From: Hymenopellis radicata
Taxonomy: Eukaryota > Basidiomycota > Agaricomycetes > Agaricales > Physalacriaceae
Direction of reading: 5' to 3'
Length of the DNA: 59,530 nucleotides
Assembly (NCBI GenBank): GCA_015501595.1
Contig: JADNRX010000333.1
Span: 1-59,530 of the forward strand
The first letter of the stretch is position 1. Each line of letters begins with the position of its first letter. Shown here in pieces: positions 46,365 through 56,748 of this stretch. The notes below the pieces were generated by a model. That model saw only the letters and a program-made list of their open reading frames with translations. It was not told the DNA's origin and did no database searches. The position numbers were made by a program, and so were the translations under genes.

Positions 46365-46947
46365 ATACCGTAATACATGGATGCCGTCTTTCAATACCTC
46401 CCAGGTGGACGAGGATGGTGTGGCACAGTTAAGTCCGGCCATGATAATCCTTCCGGTGTTGATGGTTTTGTGCTAAACGATGTGAATAGATTGTTCCAGA
46501 CAGTTGGCAACGTCTGTTTCGCCTGAGATGATACGCGTAGATGGGGATGCGAGGCGGTAGCCTCAGACAACGGACTCGGCAAGCGATCCGACACCGACTG
46601 GAGACAAAATACTCGAATCATATAAAGATGTCATCTATCTTCCGCTTTGAACGCAGACAGGGGAGGACGTCGAACTATTCTTTATGTGGAACCTTTCATT
46701 TAACATTCTACTCCAGGTTTTTACGCTTTCCACGTTCCTGTCGGGATAACAAATGCCACCAACATCACAGATGCGACTTTGACAATACGGAGACGAAGGC
46801 GCGTCTCTACTGATTGAAGAAGAATAAAATTACTGACTGACAGTGCAAGTACAACGATGCGGAGGTCCGCTGGAAAGCCTATCCGCAGCAACTTCGCCAA
46901 CATAATGTTTTGTAAATTGTATCAATACGGCTTTGAGACTTCTTGCG
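46365..46947. other. intergenic, nothing recognised
   Basis: Short frames only (plus 46541-46813). Confidence 0.4.
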
Positions 46948-47335
46948 TTGTAGCTACGTTATAGATAGTCCTGCAATAAGGAAGTTAGTGTCCGGAAACG
47001 GAATTTAATTGCACAGGACGTACATGCCCTTCTTTCTCAACGTTCGCATTCGAACTGTATAGCAGAGCCCGCCGCCTCCTCAAAGGACCTGATTACAATC
47101 TATACACACGTCGTGTAATCCTCTTCTTCGTCCACCAACATCCTACAGCACTCCAACATCGCAACGCCCATCTCCCGCCACTTTATAACGTGCATGAAAA
47201 ACATCTGCTCCAAGAGCTCGGTTTGCGCCGATGACGCCTGTAGCGCGAGACGCCTGAGATGCGCCAGGTGCTGTTTCGTCCCAGTACTACTGGGTTCACC
47301 GACGACGTGCTCCAAAATCGTGTGAGGGAGGTCAT
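46948..47335 (-). pseudogene. F-box/LRR pseudogene (copy 4), 3' part, interrupted by the KDZ element
   Basis: It matches copy 1 from its first bases, and complement 47360-47100 reads HHDLPHTILEHVVGEP, LALQASSAQTELLEQMFF, KWREMGVAMLE. Its upstream continuation resumes at 59452 after the 187-bp insert and the 11.9-kb KDZ element, giving the GATCCAAGCAGATTGATATC sequence that is continuous at 5295-5320. Confidence 0.65.
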
Positions 47336-47343
47336 GATGTGTC

Positions 47344-47530
47344 CGCGGCAGAGTCACCATCTCACCCTAACCTACCCTACCCTAACCGGCGCCATACAAC
47401 AAACAGGACATCAATTACCAATTTTGGCATTTTCAGCGCGCGGCAGTGCGCCCGGGTGTGAGTGTGCACCCCGAGTGTGAGTGGGCACGGTCCGACTCGG
47501 TGCGAAAGTGGTGATAGATGTAAACACTCT
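47344..47530. mobile_element. 187-bp insert with exact 8-bp duplication GATGTGTC
   Basis: GATGTGTC occurs at 47336-47343 and 47531-47538, while the related copy at 5281-5300 has one uninterrupted GATGTGTCGTCC. The ends are only weakly inverted (CAGAGTCACC near the left; reversed right AGAGTGTTTAC). It contains a short CCCTAA-like run (about 47362-47388). Probably a hAT-type MITE remnant. Confidence 0.7.
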
Positions 47531-47551
47531 GATGTGTCGTCCGTGATCCAA

Positions 47552-47900
47552 CTGACTATTCATGCATTTTGTTTAAGATATCGAGGCTTCACCCTCACGT
47601 TTAAACAAGCGGCAGTTAAGATTGTTTAAGCATACTTTAAGCCTTCGTACCAGTACTGCAGCAGATACCCCTTGAATAGGCGGCGTGGAATGACTATAGC
47701 TGCATCAGCACAGCTTAAGATCTTAACACTCGCCTTGGGCTTCTGAATGCTTAAGTACTGCTTAAGATCTTAACACAAAACCCTTTAATTATGTTGCTTC
47801 GACAGGCTTAAAACAGTGACCTATGCTAAAGCGCACTTAACAAACTTGAAGGCTTAACCTACTTAAGAGTCTTTTAATATCTTAAGTAGTATTATACACT
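47552..47900. repeat. left terminal and subterminal TTAAG repeats of the KDZ element
   Basis: GTTTAAG, CTTAAG and TTAAGATCTTAA-type palindromes recur about ten times in 350 bp. They are likely transposase binding sites by analogy with other DNA transposons (inference). Confidence 0.7.
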
Positions 47901-48698
47901 TCCGCCGAATCGCGCGTCTCAGGTAACCAACTCGCTGCGATTCGATGTGGCACAGGGTAAAGGCTGTAAAGCGACCGATCACATCATCGTTGCGGAAGCC
48001 TTGGACATGGCCCTTGGATGGAGTTGGGAGGACTTACCGTTGTGGTGCGATGGTGGCGCTCAATAGGATGGCCATGATAGGTGTAGCTGAGAGCGGGCAG
48101 TGGTGATGATCTGAAGGCATCGCGTCATCGGGATACGGCGGTGAGCATGAAGGCGTGACGTACGGTGTGGCAGGGATCTGAGGGTATCGATTTTGAAACC
48201 GGGCTGTGACATTGTCAGATGTTGAGGCTGGCCTGGGGCCAACTGCACGATGTTGCTAAAGGCTAGCCGCAGAGGTCAGTGATGGAATGTGCGCAAGTCG
48301 ACTATCGCATACCTTAGTCACCGCGCCTAGTGTAATGGTGCTGCATTAAGGATGTCGACAGGCCACCGACGACGTGACACGTCAAAATAAAGGAGCCGGC
48401 ACTGGAAGCTGGCATATGCGGTCTTGGGCTCGTGATTGACATCCGAGTAATGTGAGGGGAATGGCGCCAGCGACATACCATGGTTCGGATGGTGCACAAG
48501 AGCACCGTCCTTGTGTGGATGCTGCTGTCCATGTGCTTTGAAGGCTACTGAGGTCACCGTCACTAGCTCTTTGCGGGACAATCTGGCGGACGGCTCCTCC
48601 TCGTTCGTGGGGAAAGGAAGAAACGATGATCTTCATTGAGGTCTGTGGCTGTGTGAGACACGCGTCCTTTCTCACGCCATCGTGTCAGTTGACTCGCA
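47901..48698. other. KDZ element, 3' flank of the transposase gene, nothing recognised
   Basis: Short minus-strand frames (48581-48327, 48675-48382) lack motifs. They may be untranslated sequence or eroded cargo. Confidence 0.35.
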
Positions 48699-51600
48699 TT
48701 ATACATCCTCAAACGCTTGCTTATCTACGTCCCAATCTACTGTTAGCCGCGGCCGACGGCTACGCACAAAGTTATTCAAATCATCCTTCTCCCCGGGCCA
48801 CGCGCCACCAACCTTCGTGGCGCTGAAACGCTTCTCCGCATGGTCTGCTATTTCCTGATACATATCCGCCTTCTGCGCCGCATAGACCCGATATCCGGAT
48901 GTGGCGTCGAAATTCCCGATACACCGAGAGAACGTGTACGGGCCCCATTGGTTAGCTGACATGTCAGTCCAGTATGATGACATGGACTGACAGCCCCGAA
49001 TGTAACGTCGAAATTCTTCCTCCAGCGTTTCTACTTCCTCCATCCAACGATCCATATCTGCCTTAGCGCGGAACCACTGAACCTGTTCAGCTACCAAGGT
49101 ACGGTATGAGGCTCAAGAAATCCATTGACATCATGAAACACGTACTTTCACGCACAAACTCCTTCCGCTGCTCTTGATTTAAGCCTTTCAAGTTTCCATA
49201 TCGCCAAATCCACCCATCAGTCTTGGAGCCATCGCCAAGCTCGCGCGCATTGACAGCGTTCTTTGCGTACATGTCTTCCTGAGTCAGGATCGGATAGTCG
49301 CTTGATTCGTTGATAGCCTTCAGAGCAAGGACTGCCTTTCGCGCCCTTCGATACTGATCAGCGTATGCATTCCGTCGATCGTTGACACCTCGAATAAACT
49401 TAGCTGCTCGTGTATTCTGTGAAACTCCACGCGCGTGCTTCTCCTTGACGCTACGGAACATCATCACATGTGTGATTGCCTCGCACAAAAAGACCACTGC
49501 ATCATTTGCTTCCCCTTCTCGCAGCTTCAGTTCAACCTCAGCAAGTGTTACAAGTCCGAGCTGAGAACGTTCGGCTGGGGAGAAGTCAGATGGCAGGTAA
49601 AGCTTCTCGGTCTCCACCAGTGTTTGGTCATTCTCGTTGCCGTCCTCGCTGGAAGCCAGCTTCGAGAGCATAGGAACAAGTTGGATCTGCTCCTTGCGCC
49701 AGCGCCGGATGTCGCCCAAAAGAGCTGCTCGGCTTCTTCGAACAACTCCAAGCTCTGTCTCAGTAGACGCGGCCTTCTGTGCACGTTTGAGCTGATGTCT
49801 GATTGTACATGAGTATATAGTACTTCAATATAGATTTGAGAACTTACTGGCGTTCCTGGAGTTTAAGCCCAGCATTCAGAAACTGAGTCTCCTGGTTCTG
49901 TGTCTTCATGGCAAGCGCTTCTGCGTCATCGTGAGCCTTCTCGGTCTTCAAGAGATCAAGATATACAGCTTCGCGCGACGGAACTACAAGGATGTAAGCC
50001 TTATCATCGCTACAATCGTTAGAACATACGTTTCCGCGTCGAGACTCGGTAGACGCTTCGCCATTCATTTCCAACTTTCACAGGCAGTGTTGACATTTTC
50101 TCCCACTTCTCAACGTTATCACGCCCACGCGTAACCGAGAGACCAAGGAAGTGCTCAATAGACTCCTTGAGACTTTCGCGTGCAGAAATTAGATGGTCCT
50201 CGAGATGTGGAACTGTTAATGGCCTTTAGTATGCACGAGAGAGACACAAAGGGACGTACTCATTCTCTCGAACTTCGCCCAGTTCCAAAAGTTGTGAAAA
50301 TCAATGATTGTATCATGACGATGCCCATGGTTCATCTGACGTGTACTTCCCCCGGATTGCTTGGACTCAGCCCACGACCCCTCGATACCCTCGGCATAGG
50401 TGCGTCCGGCACCTTGGAAATAGTTGAGCGAGTAACGATAGCGGCAGTTGTCCTTATGCCCATCGAGATGCATCTTGGGGACTAGAAACTTGATCAGATC
50501 GACGAGGGCTGGTAACATCTCCGCGAGATTTGGAAAGTTCTGCAAGACTCTCGTTCCAAAGTGTATCTCGAATTGGCAGGCAACATCGTAAGTCGTCAGG
50601 ATTCGCTTGAAGAATCGTGCCAAGTTGATGGAGTGCGATGAGACAAAACGTTGAAACACCATAATAAGGGCAAAGTCAGCGTTTGTGAATCTACGCATGC
50701 TAGATGAGCCTCTCAATGTCTTTACAAAGACAGGAAGGTTACCGTTCTCCTTTATGTAGATCAACCATTGAGAGGAAGACACAATGGCGGCCGCACTCGA
50801 CAGCAATTACGCCAGAGATAACACATCCACGGAACTTGATCTTGTTCTGCATCTCGACGGCGTTGAAATTGGAGCAGGTAGATTTCTGTAGCAATCCATA
50901 AGTACGAAAAGGAAGGAAGCATCATCAGAAAACATACCTCCTCCTCTGTCGCAACAACATTCCGTACATACACGTTGTATATCTCATCAAGCGGGAAGTG
51001 CCCCTTACCAGCAAGAAGTGAGACGTCGTCTGGATCGTCTACTTTAGCGAAGCGCTGTAGACCGAAATGGCCATCAAGCATGAGAATAAGTTGAACGAGG
51101 TGGCTGCGACAGTGCATCAGATTGCTTTCCATAACAATATTCAGATCTTACATGAAGTCGTCATCGATTTCAATCCAATACCGATCCGGTACGTTGAACC
51201 CAGGCTCTGGACACGCGAAACAAGCCACCACAACCGATCCCGGAGGTCGATTAGGAAAGAAGCGGTCAATACCGAACAGTTGTCCGCTGCGCTTGATGCC
51301 AGTAACTGCTCGGAAGACACGCTGAACGCGAAGGAATTGTTCGTATGGATTCTGAGAATTTACAGTTAGCGACTCGAGGTGCGAAAGCTTCAAAGAAAGA
51401 CATACAGGGACCTTTCGCAGGTCAGGGACCGCATTTGTCGTTTTACGACGGATGGCCTCGATGTAGTCGTATGGGGACTTTTTCGAAGTCAAGGTCTGGA
51501 GGTGGAAGTCCTCCATGAGAGCGAATGTAAATCCCATCGTAGGCCGAGCAACAGTCGCTGGAAATATCCCGCAAGCCAGAAGCTCTGTGAACCGATCCTC

Positions 51601-52365
51601 TGGCTTACCGTGCATAGCGCAGCGGCAGAACGTGGCCTTCGTGCGATGAACCCCGTTGAGATCAGTCAATATGAAGTCCAATGGGTGGTCATAATCGCCG
51701 TGGGGGCACCGATTCGGCCCATGGTCATGACTGAAGGTAAATATGTAGCCAAGGTCGGACTGATCCAGCTTGTCAAAACATCGCCCGTTCCATCGATGAG
51801 CCCAATGGGTCGGACAGAAGCGATGGGATTCAAGGAAGCAGGACGGACAAGCCGGGTGTGAATGGAAGCAGTCGAAGCAAAGGATAGTCTTGAGAGCATC
51901 CGGGCGCTTACAATCACAGGGTTGCCCAATGGATCGGTGTGACTCGCGAGCCAGGATGTAATCAAAGACGACGCCAAATTGCTCTTGGAATTCAGCCATC
52001 TTATGAGATGCACCCTGGTCAATCGTTAGTAAGGAATAGATACACCAGAGCTCCAAACAAACCTGTGGCTTAGAGGTCTCTTTCGCCGCTGTCTCTTTCG
52101 CCGCTTTCGCCTCTTTCATCTCTGGGGGAGTGTCGTTCAACTCCATGTGAGAGTCCGTCGTCTCCATTGGAGAATCAGCACCTGCTAAAATAGTCTCCGA
52201 ACGCTGCCTCTTGGTGGGGCGTTCCGCAAGAGGATCGGCGGGAATTGAGACTCCTGTCGTATGCCCAGATGGACCTGCACTTTCCATCACGAAGTCTTCA
52301 TCCTCGTCGTCGGAGAATTCGAGAGAAACACCAAGCTTGGAATTTTTCGGCTTTCGAGACGCCAT
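48699..52365 (-). CDS. KDZ transposase with CxC2-type cysteine cluster, 10 exons, 1074 aa
   Basis: Exons on the complement: 52365-52063, 52014-51406, 51351-51152, 51103-50938, 50885-50743, 50699-50260, 50212-50030, 49983-49848, 49798-49146, 49090-48699. All introns are 43-55 nt with GT...AG, and the exons sum to 3225 nt with no internal stop. Residues 1-100 are acidic with a KRQR patch. A cysteine/histidine cluster follows (about 134-205: CDC, CFDCFHSHPACPSC, HRFCPTHW). The KDZ core has LMLDGHFGL...DPDDVSL (Asp about 381), STCSNFNAV, KGER, TYDVACQ (Asp about 512), PKMHLDGHKDNC and GAGRTYAEGIEGSWAE (Glu 577-585), then GHRHDT. These match the family's proposed acidic triad. The C-terminal third is helical and charged. 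It excises and inserts the element. The C-terminal exon borders are less certain than the core. Confidence 0.92.
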
Positions 52366-52474
52366 TGGAGAAGGGAATCACACGAGAGGAGGAAAGAAGT
52401 GGGGCTTTCATTTGAAAAAAACTGCTAGATAGACATGGCCGTCCCCTATTTTGGCGGCAGGCAAAATTTGGCTT

Positions 52475-52510
52475 GATTTCAGCAGACTGGTGACGTAGTC
52501 TGCTGAAATC
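52475..52510. repeat. perfect 14-bp hairpin upstream of the transposase
   Basis: GATTTCAGCAGACT (52475-52488) and its inverse (52497-52510) with an 8-nt loop, about 110 bp upstream of the transposase start codon. It could be a regulatory or binding palindrome. Two copies of AAAGTCTGTCC follow. Confidence 0.75.
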
Positions 52511-52539
52511 GACCCAAAGTCTGTCCAAAGTCTGTCCGA

Positions 52540-53660
52540 GCGCAAATCATGCACAGCGATGATCGGGCAGCGCAATGGCGCTGCCCACGTCGACTATGCA
52601 TGAAAGAACAAACATACTGAGAGCGATGTTGGCCTTGGAGGTGAACGAAGCGTGAGAACATGCTGTGGGAGGCTGGAGGGCGTTGACGATGTTGCTGGCA
52701 AGTGTCTGAAGGGTTGTGTGAGCTGATGGTTGAATTGTCTCCCAATATACATACATGCCGCGCCTGTTCGCGGAGGAGGGCCCCTCGTTCTAAATGGAAT
52801 ATCCGTATCGCATCATTTAAGGCGATGCCGGCCTTGAGGGACGAAGACGGAGGCAAGTCGAACGAGGGCGTAGTTGACGGCGACGCGAACGACTCTGGAG
52901 TCGTGCGCGGCAAGTACAGTGTCGGAGACCGACAAAATTAACTGACAAAGCACTGTGAGTGGATATGAGAACTCGATGAGTGTGGACGACGTACCAACAA
53001 CCCTACGTCTGTGGCCAGAGACACCGCAGTCCGCAAATTCGAGTCTAAAACCGCGTCAGAACGTCGTCGAAAGGAAAGGAAACAGACATTTGCGTCGTCA
53101 ATGGTCATCCAAGAAGTCATCGCCTCGCGGCGGGGCATCGACATCCAGCAAACATGACTAAAACAGTGTGCTGGCGGCGCCCTAGATGCCTGAAAAGAGG
53201 TCCCGAAGGTCAGTGCCGCGTCGAGAGCGAGGGCTACCGACATTCGTCAGCGCCGAAACATCGAAGGAGAGGCTTACCTCTCTAAAAGCAAGCCCAATCA
53301 ACATATCCGTTGCCGCCCAGTGCGCTATTGACGGGGGCTCATCCTGCTGCTCCAGGCCCGCAAACGTCCTCCAGCGGCGTCGCAGCCTCGTACTGAGGAT
53401 TACGCGTCGGCATCCTCCTAGAGACGGCGCCGCCACAAAAACGAGCATCAGAAACCCCGGAACGAATCCAAGGGGCAGGGAGGGCCGTCGCAACACCAAA
53501 CCCGGCAGAAAAGGCAAAGAAACATGAAGAAAAGAAGTTGAAGAAGGCCCAGAAGAAGTTCTGCGGCCGACGAGCACGACGTTGCCAGCGTGCTGTGATA
53601 GGAGGACGAGAGAGATGCGATCGCGCGCTGGCCGATCATTATCCGGCCATTGCCGGACGG
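52540..53660 (-). pseudogene. transposon module within KDZ element, shared with 26095-26708
   Basis: Complement 53577-53182 (MLVGRRTSSG...LMLVFVAAP) aligns with the plus-strand frame at 26199. Complement 52913-52479 is open but unrecognised. A GACGCGTAATCC word (about 53400) matches the recurrent GACGCGTAAGCCC of El-1 to El-3, which suggests an insertion of that class of sequence into the KDZ element. Confidence 0.35.
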
Positions 53661-53770
53661 TTCGGACAGCTCAGAAATTCACCCGCCTTGTCATTTCTGG
53701 ACGACGTTAGTGGACTCCAGCAAATTGCAGAAACTCTCAACTATATATATCTACTACATAGCATCTCTGA

Positions 53771-53828
53771 GGGCATGATATCATTGGAGCTGTTAATGTC
53801 CATTAACAGCTCCAATGATATCATGCCC
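53771..53828. repeat. perfect 58-bp palindrome (28-bp arms, 2-nt centre)
   Basis: 53771-53798 begins GGGCATGATATC and is repeated exactly inverted at 53801-53828 around TC. No mismatch over 28 bp. No coding role. Confidence 0.95.
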
Positions 53829-53969
53829 AAGACAGCCTGACTGAAAGTCTCCAAGGAAGGGAGAGGAGGTCTATCTCATTCAGCATATCTGCAACTCATA
53901 CCCTCTGTAAAACCACCAGAACGAGGATGGGTAGAGCCAAGGTACCTTGGTCTAACCCCACGTGGTTAA

Positions 53970-54012
53970 GCAACGTCTGGATTTTGGCCCATGGGCAAAA
54001 TCGAGACGTTGC
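53970..54012. repeat. hairpin, GCAACGTCT arms with inner ATTTTG/CAAAAT pairing
   Basis: GCAACGTCT (53970-53978) and AGACGTTGC (54004-54012) are perfect; the interior pairs further around GCCCATGGGC. Confidence 0.8.
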
Positions 54013-54070
54013 AACACAGCCACATCTCTTGGCTTCATTTTGAGATGCCTGCCGCTCGTTTTTGTTGGTA

Positions 54071-54105
54071 AGCAAAACCGCGATTGTAGAAATCGCGGTT
54101 TTGCT
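54071..54105. repeat. perfect 15-bp hairpin, 5-nt loop
   Basis: AGCAAAACCGCGATT (54071-54085), loop GTAGA, inverse at 54091-54105. Confidence 0.9.
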
Positions 54106-54192
54106 GAGCAACCTTTCTTTCGACGACGATGTTGCTGATTGCACGCCGTGCGTCTTTCTCTCTCTCCACCAAAGCCCTCTGTCTCTCGCGTA

Positions 54193-54573
54193 CTGTAGTA
54201 TTTCAACCATAGGTTCACAGGGTGTGACCTGTGACCTCATGAACATGTTAAATAGCATGTTCATGCTGGCCAAAAGTGTGTGACCTAAAAAAATTATGTT
54301 CATTGAGATTTTTAACTTTCTGCTTTTTTAGCTTAATTTTACCTATAAAGTAGATGCAAACAGCAGAAATAGACCATTTTCATCATAAATAGAGTAAAAT
54401 AGAAGAAAAAACTACTAAAATTGGGCCGAAGAAGCAAAATTTAAATCAAGTCAAATTTGTGACCGATTTTAGACATGTTCACAGGGCCCTGTGACCTAGT
54501 GACCAACTACAATTAGGTTCGCATCATGAGGCCTCGTGACCTATGACGCGAACCTATGGTAGTAATACTACAG
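54193..54573. mobile_element. Tc1/mariner-type MITE inside the KDZ element, 381 bp
   Basis: The inverted ends are CTGTAGTATTTCAACCATAG and (reversed) CTGTAGTATTACTACCATAG, both continuing into GTTC. TA flanks at 54191-54192 and 54574-54575. The interior is AT-rich with another small palindrome (ATGAACATG...CATGTTCAT, about 54238-54264). It belongs with the CTGTA-ended MITEs at 8400 and 19014-19523. Confidence 0.88.
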
Positions 54574-56748
54574 TATACGACTACGCCAACGGAAACAACA
54601 GCGACGCGTAAGCCCCATCAACGTGGGCGGCATGCATTGCAATCCATACTTTTGATCATGCAGGGCGAAAGCGAGAGGCCCCGGACCACGACGACGACTA
54701 TGTTAAGGACGACTACGACGTCTGATACGACGTGACCAGTGTCGTTCGGTACGCACCAGCACTCTCACGATCAACCTGCGTCCGCCGCGCCGCACCTCTC
54801 GCTGCCGTTGAGCAGGCCTAATTTTGCCAGTATGTGTACACCAGTAGGTCCACGGCGTTTCTGTTGATAGCGGGCCGACTGCGTACATATGTGGTGCGTT
54901 CTTATTTCTTTTACTTCGTATCCTTAACTGATATCCGGATAGGGCGCTACTCATATCGTGGACAAATCGCGGAGGGGATTCCTATCATACCATTAACATT
55001 CTCCCGATTCTCTGCCCACCTCAAATCTATGTACAGCGACTGCCACCCATGCCAATTGCCAATTGGCGCGGGTATGCTCGTTTGGCATAAGCGAGGTCTG
55101 GTAGTAGGATCGTCTCGGGAGGAAGAGAAGTGACAGTGCCTCGACAGTCTTCCCCCGTGGCCTAAGCCCAACACCATTTGATGATGAAGACATTGGGTAT
55201 CGAAGACATAGCCAACACGCGTCGTTTTGTCTTACAGGAGAATGTTCGTTCATTCATACTATATTTCTTGTTATCTACGTTCTAATTTACGCATAAGCAG
55301 AATGGCGGTGAATACCGTCCATCTGATACTCCTGAATCCCTTGCTGGCGGAGGAGGACGATGCCATTCCGCTTCGCAGGGAGTGGAGTTGTCCAGTGAAT
55401 GCATTGCCACATTTTTTCCTTTGGATCATAGTGGTGCAAGGGGCACTTCTCGACGCCAGCCTTTCCCAGAACACACTTGTGGCTACTAAGCGTAAGTCGG
55501 CCAGCGGAGATCGGTAGAACAATGTGAAAAGCATCACGGCGCGCCTACAAGATTTATCAGTGTGTGGCGCAAGCATGGGAGAAGCAAGATACCTGCGTCC
55601 AGATGAGGACAGTAACATGTCCCTCATCTTCATCGTCGTCGTCTACAGTCAGGTCAATGAAGGCTGGAGCAGCAGTCTGCGCAGAGCGGCCCCGTTGTTC
55701 CATGACGGTGGGGATGGATTGAGCTGGCGGCGAATGTTGACGACGTGGATGAGGGGTATGGGAAGAAGTATGAGAGGCAGGGTGATGCGCTTTGCACGTG
55801 CGTCCTACGCGATGAATGACCGCCAGTTCTTCACGTACAGCAAGATATGATGCAAGTGGCTGGACGCGTAGGCTTGTCTGTGGCAGACCTGTCGTTAGGT
55901 ACTTTGCACTAGAACACGCAGGTGGAAGGGGCGCGTAGGAATCGTTCAGACACTAAGTTAATGTCGGTGAGTTCACGCAGCTTGAATAAATATACACGTG
56001 AAACCTACACGCTGCATATAGCCTCCCATCCTCCATCCATTGGTGGTGCTACCAGTGACCAACTCAGGCGCTGTCTGCTGATGGCTGCATTCCCTCTGCC
56101 TGGGATAATTGCGAGGACGGGAAGCTAGACGCAGAAGGGAGACTCGAATACGTTGTTCGTTCAAACGACGCATGTCTTGCTTAGTTCCAGAGAGGCCGCT
56201 CGCATTTGCGAGGGGTAGGACATGGGCGGCATTGTGAATGGTGGTAATGAAGCGAGTTTGAGAAGTACAAGCGCGTCAAGTAATGAAGACCCCAAAAGGA
56301 AAGTCATGTTTGATAGGCTCGATCGTGTCTTGCTTCCTTCCCTCATGGCTGTTGCTGCGCCAGGACTCTTGATTTCATTTTCTGACAGGCCAAGCAATGC
56401 TATCGCACCAATAGGATAGCATCTTGGTGAGATGCCGATTATAGCCTCATCCGGAACTTAATGTGGCGCCATTCTACAGCCGTTAATTTGTCAACCGCTT
56501 TGAAAAATAGGAGCGATTACTGTCCGAAACCGCCGAAACGGACTCAACACTGACTACGGCTACACAAGTTTTCAAATCGACGAGTTCTTATAGGCCAATA
56601 ATACTTCAAATACGGAGGCATGCCTCCGCTGAACAGGTAATTTTTACGCGTAATCTTCCGATTTGCGCACTCGGGCAACGTTTCTGAAACGTTCTATACC
56701 CTCTGCAAATTCTCCCCAACTTGTCCTTGTTTGTTCTGAACTTTCACC
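54574..56748. other. KDZ element middle region, no gene recognised
   Basis: A plus-strand frame 55227-55517 (MAVNTVHLILLNPLLAEEDD, then ALPHFFLWIIVVQGALL) ends near a GTAAGT and might be an exon. Plus 55524-55850 and minus 55633-55271 are open but have no motif. A GCGTAAGCCCC word at 54608 links the left part to the El-1 to El-3 modules. Confidence 0.3.

Noticed and set aside
47362..47388. Telomere repeat array
   Set aside because: Only three or four irregular CCCTAA-like units inside a 187-bp insert.
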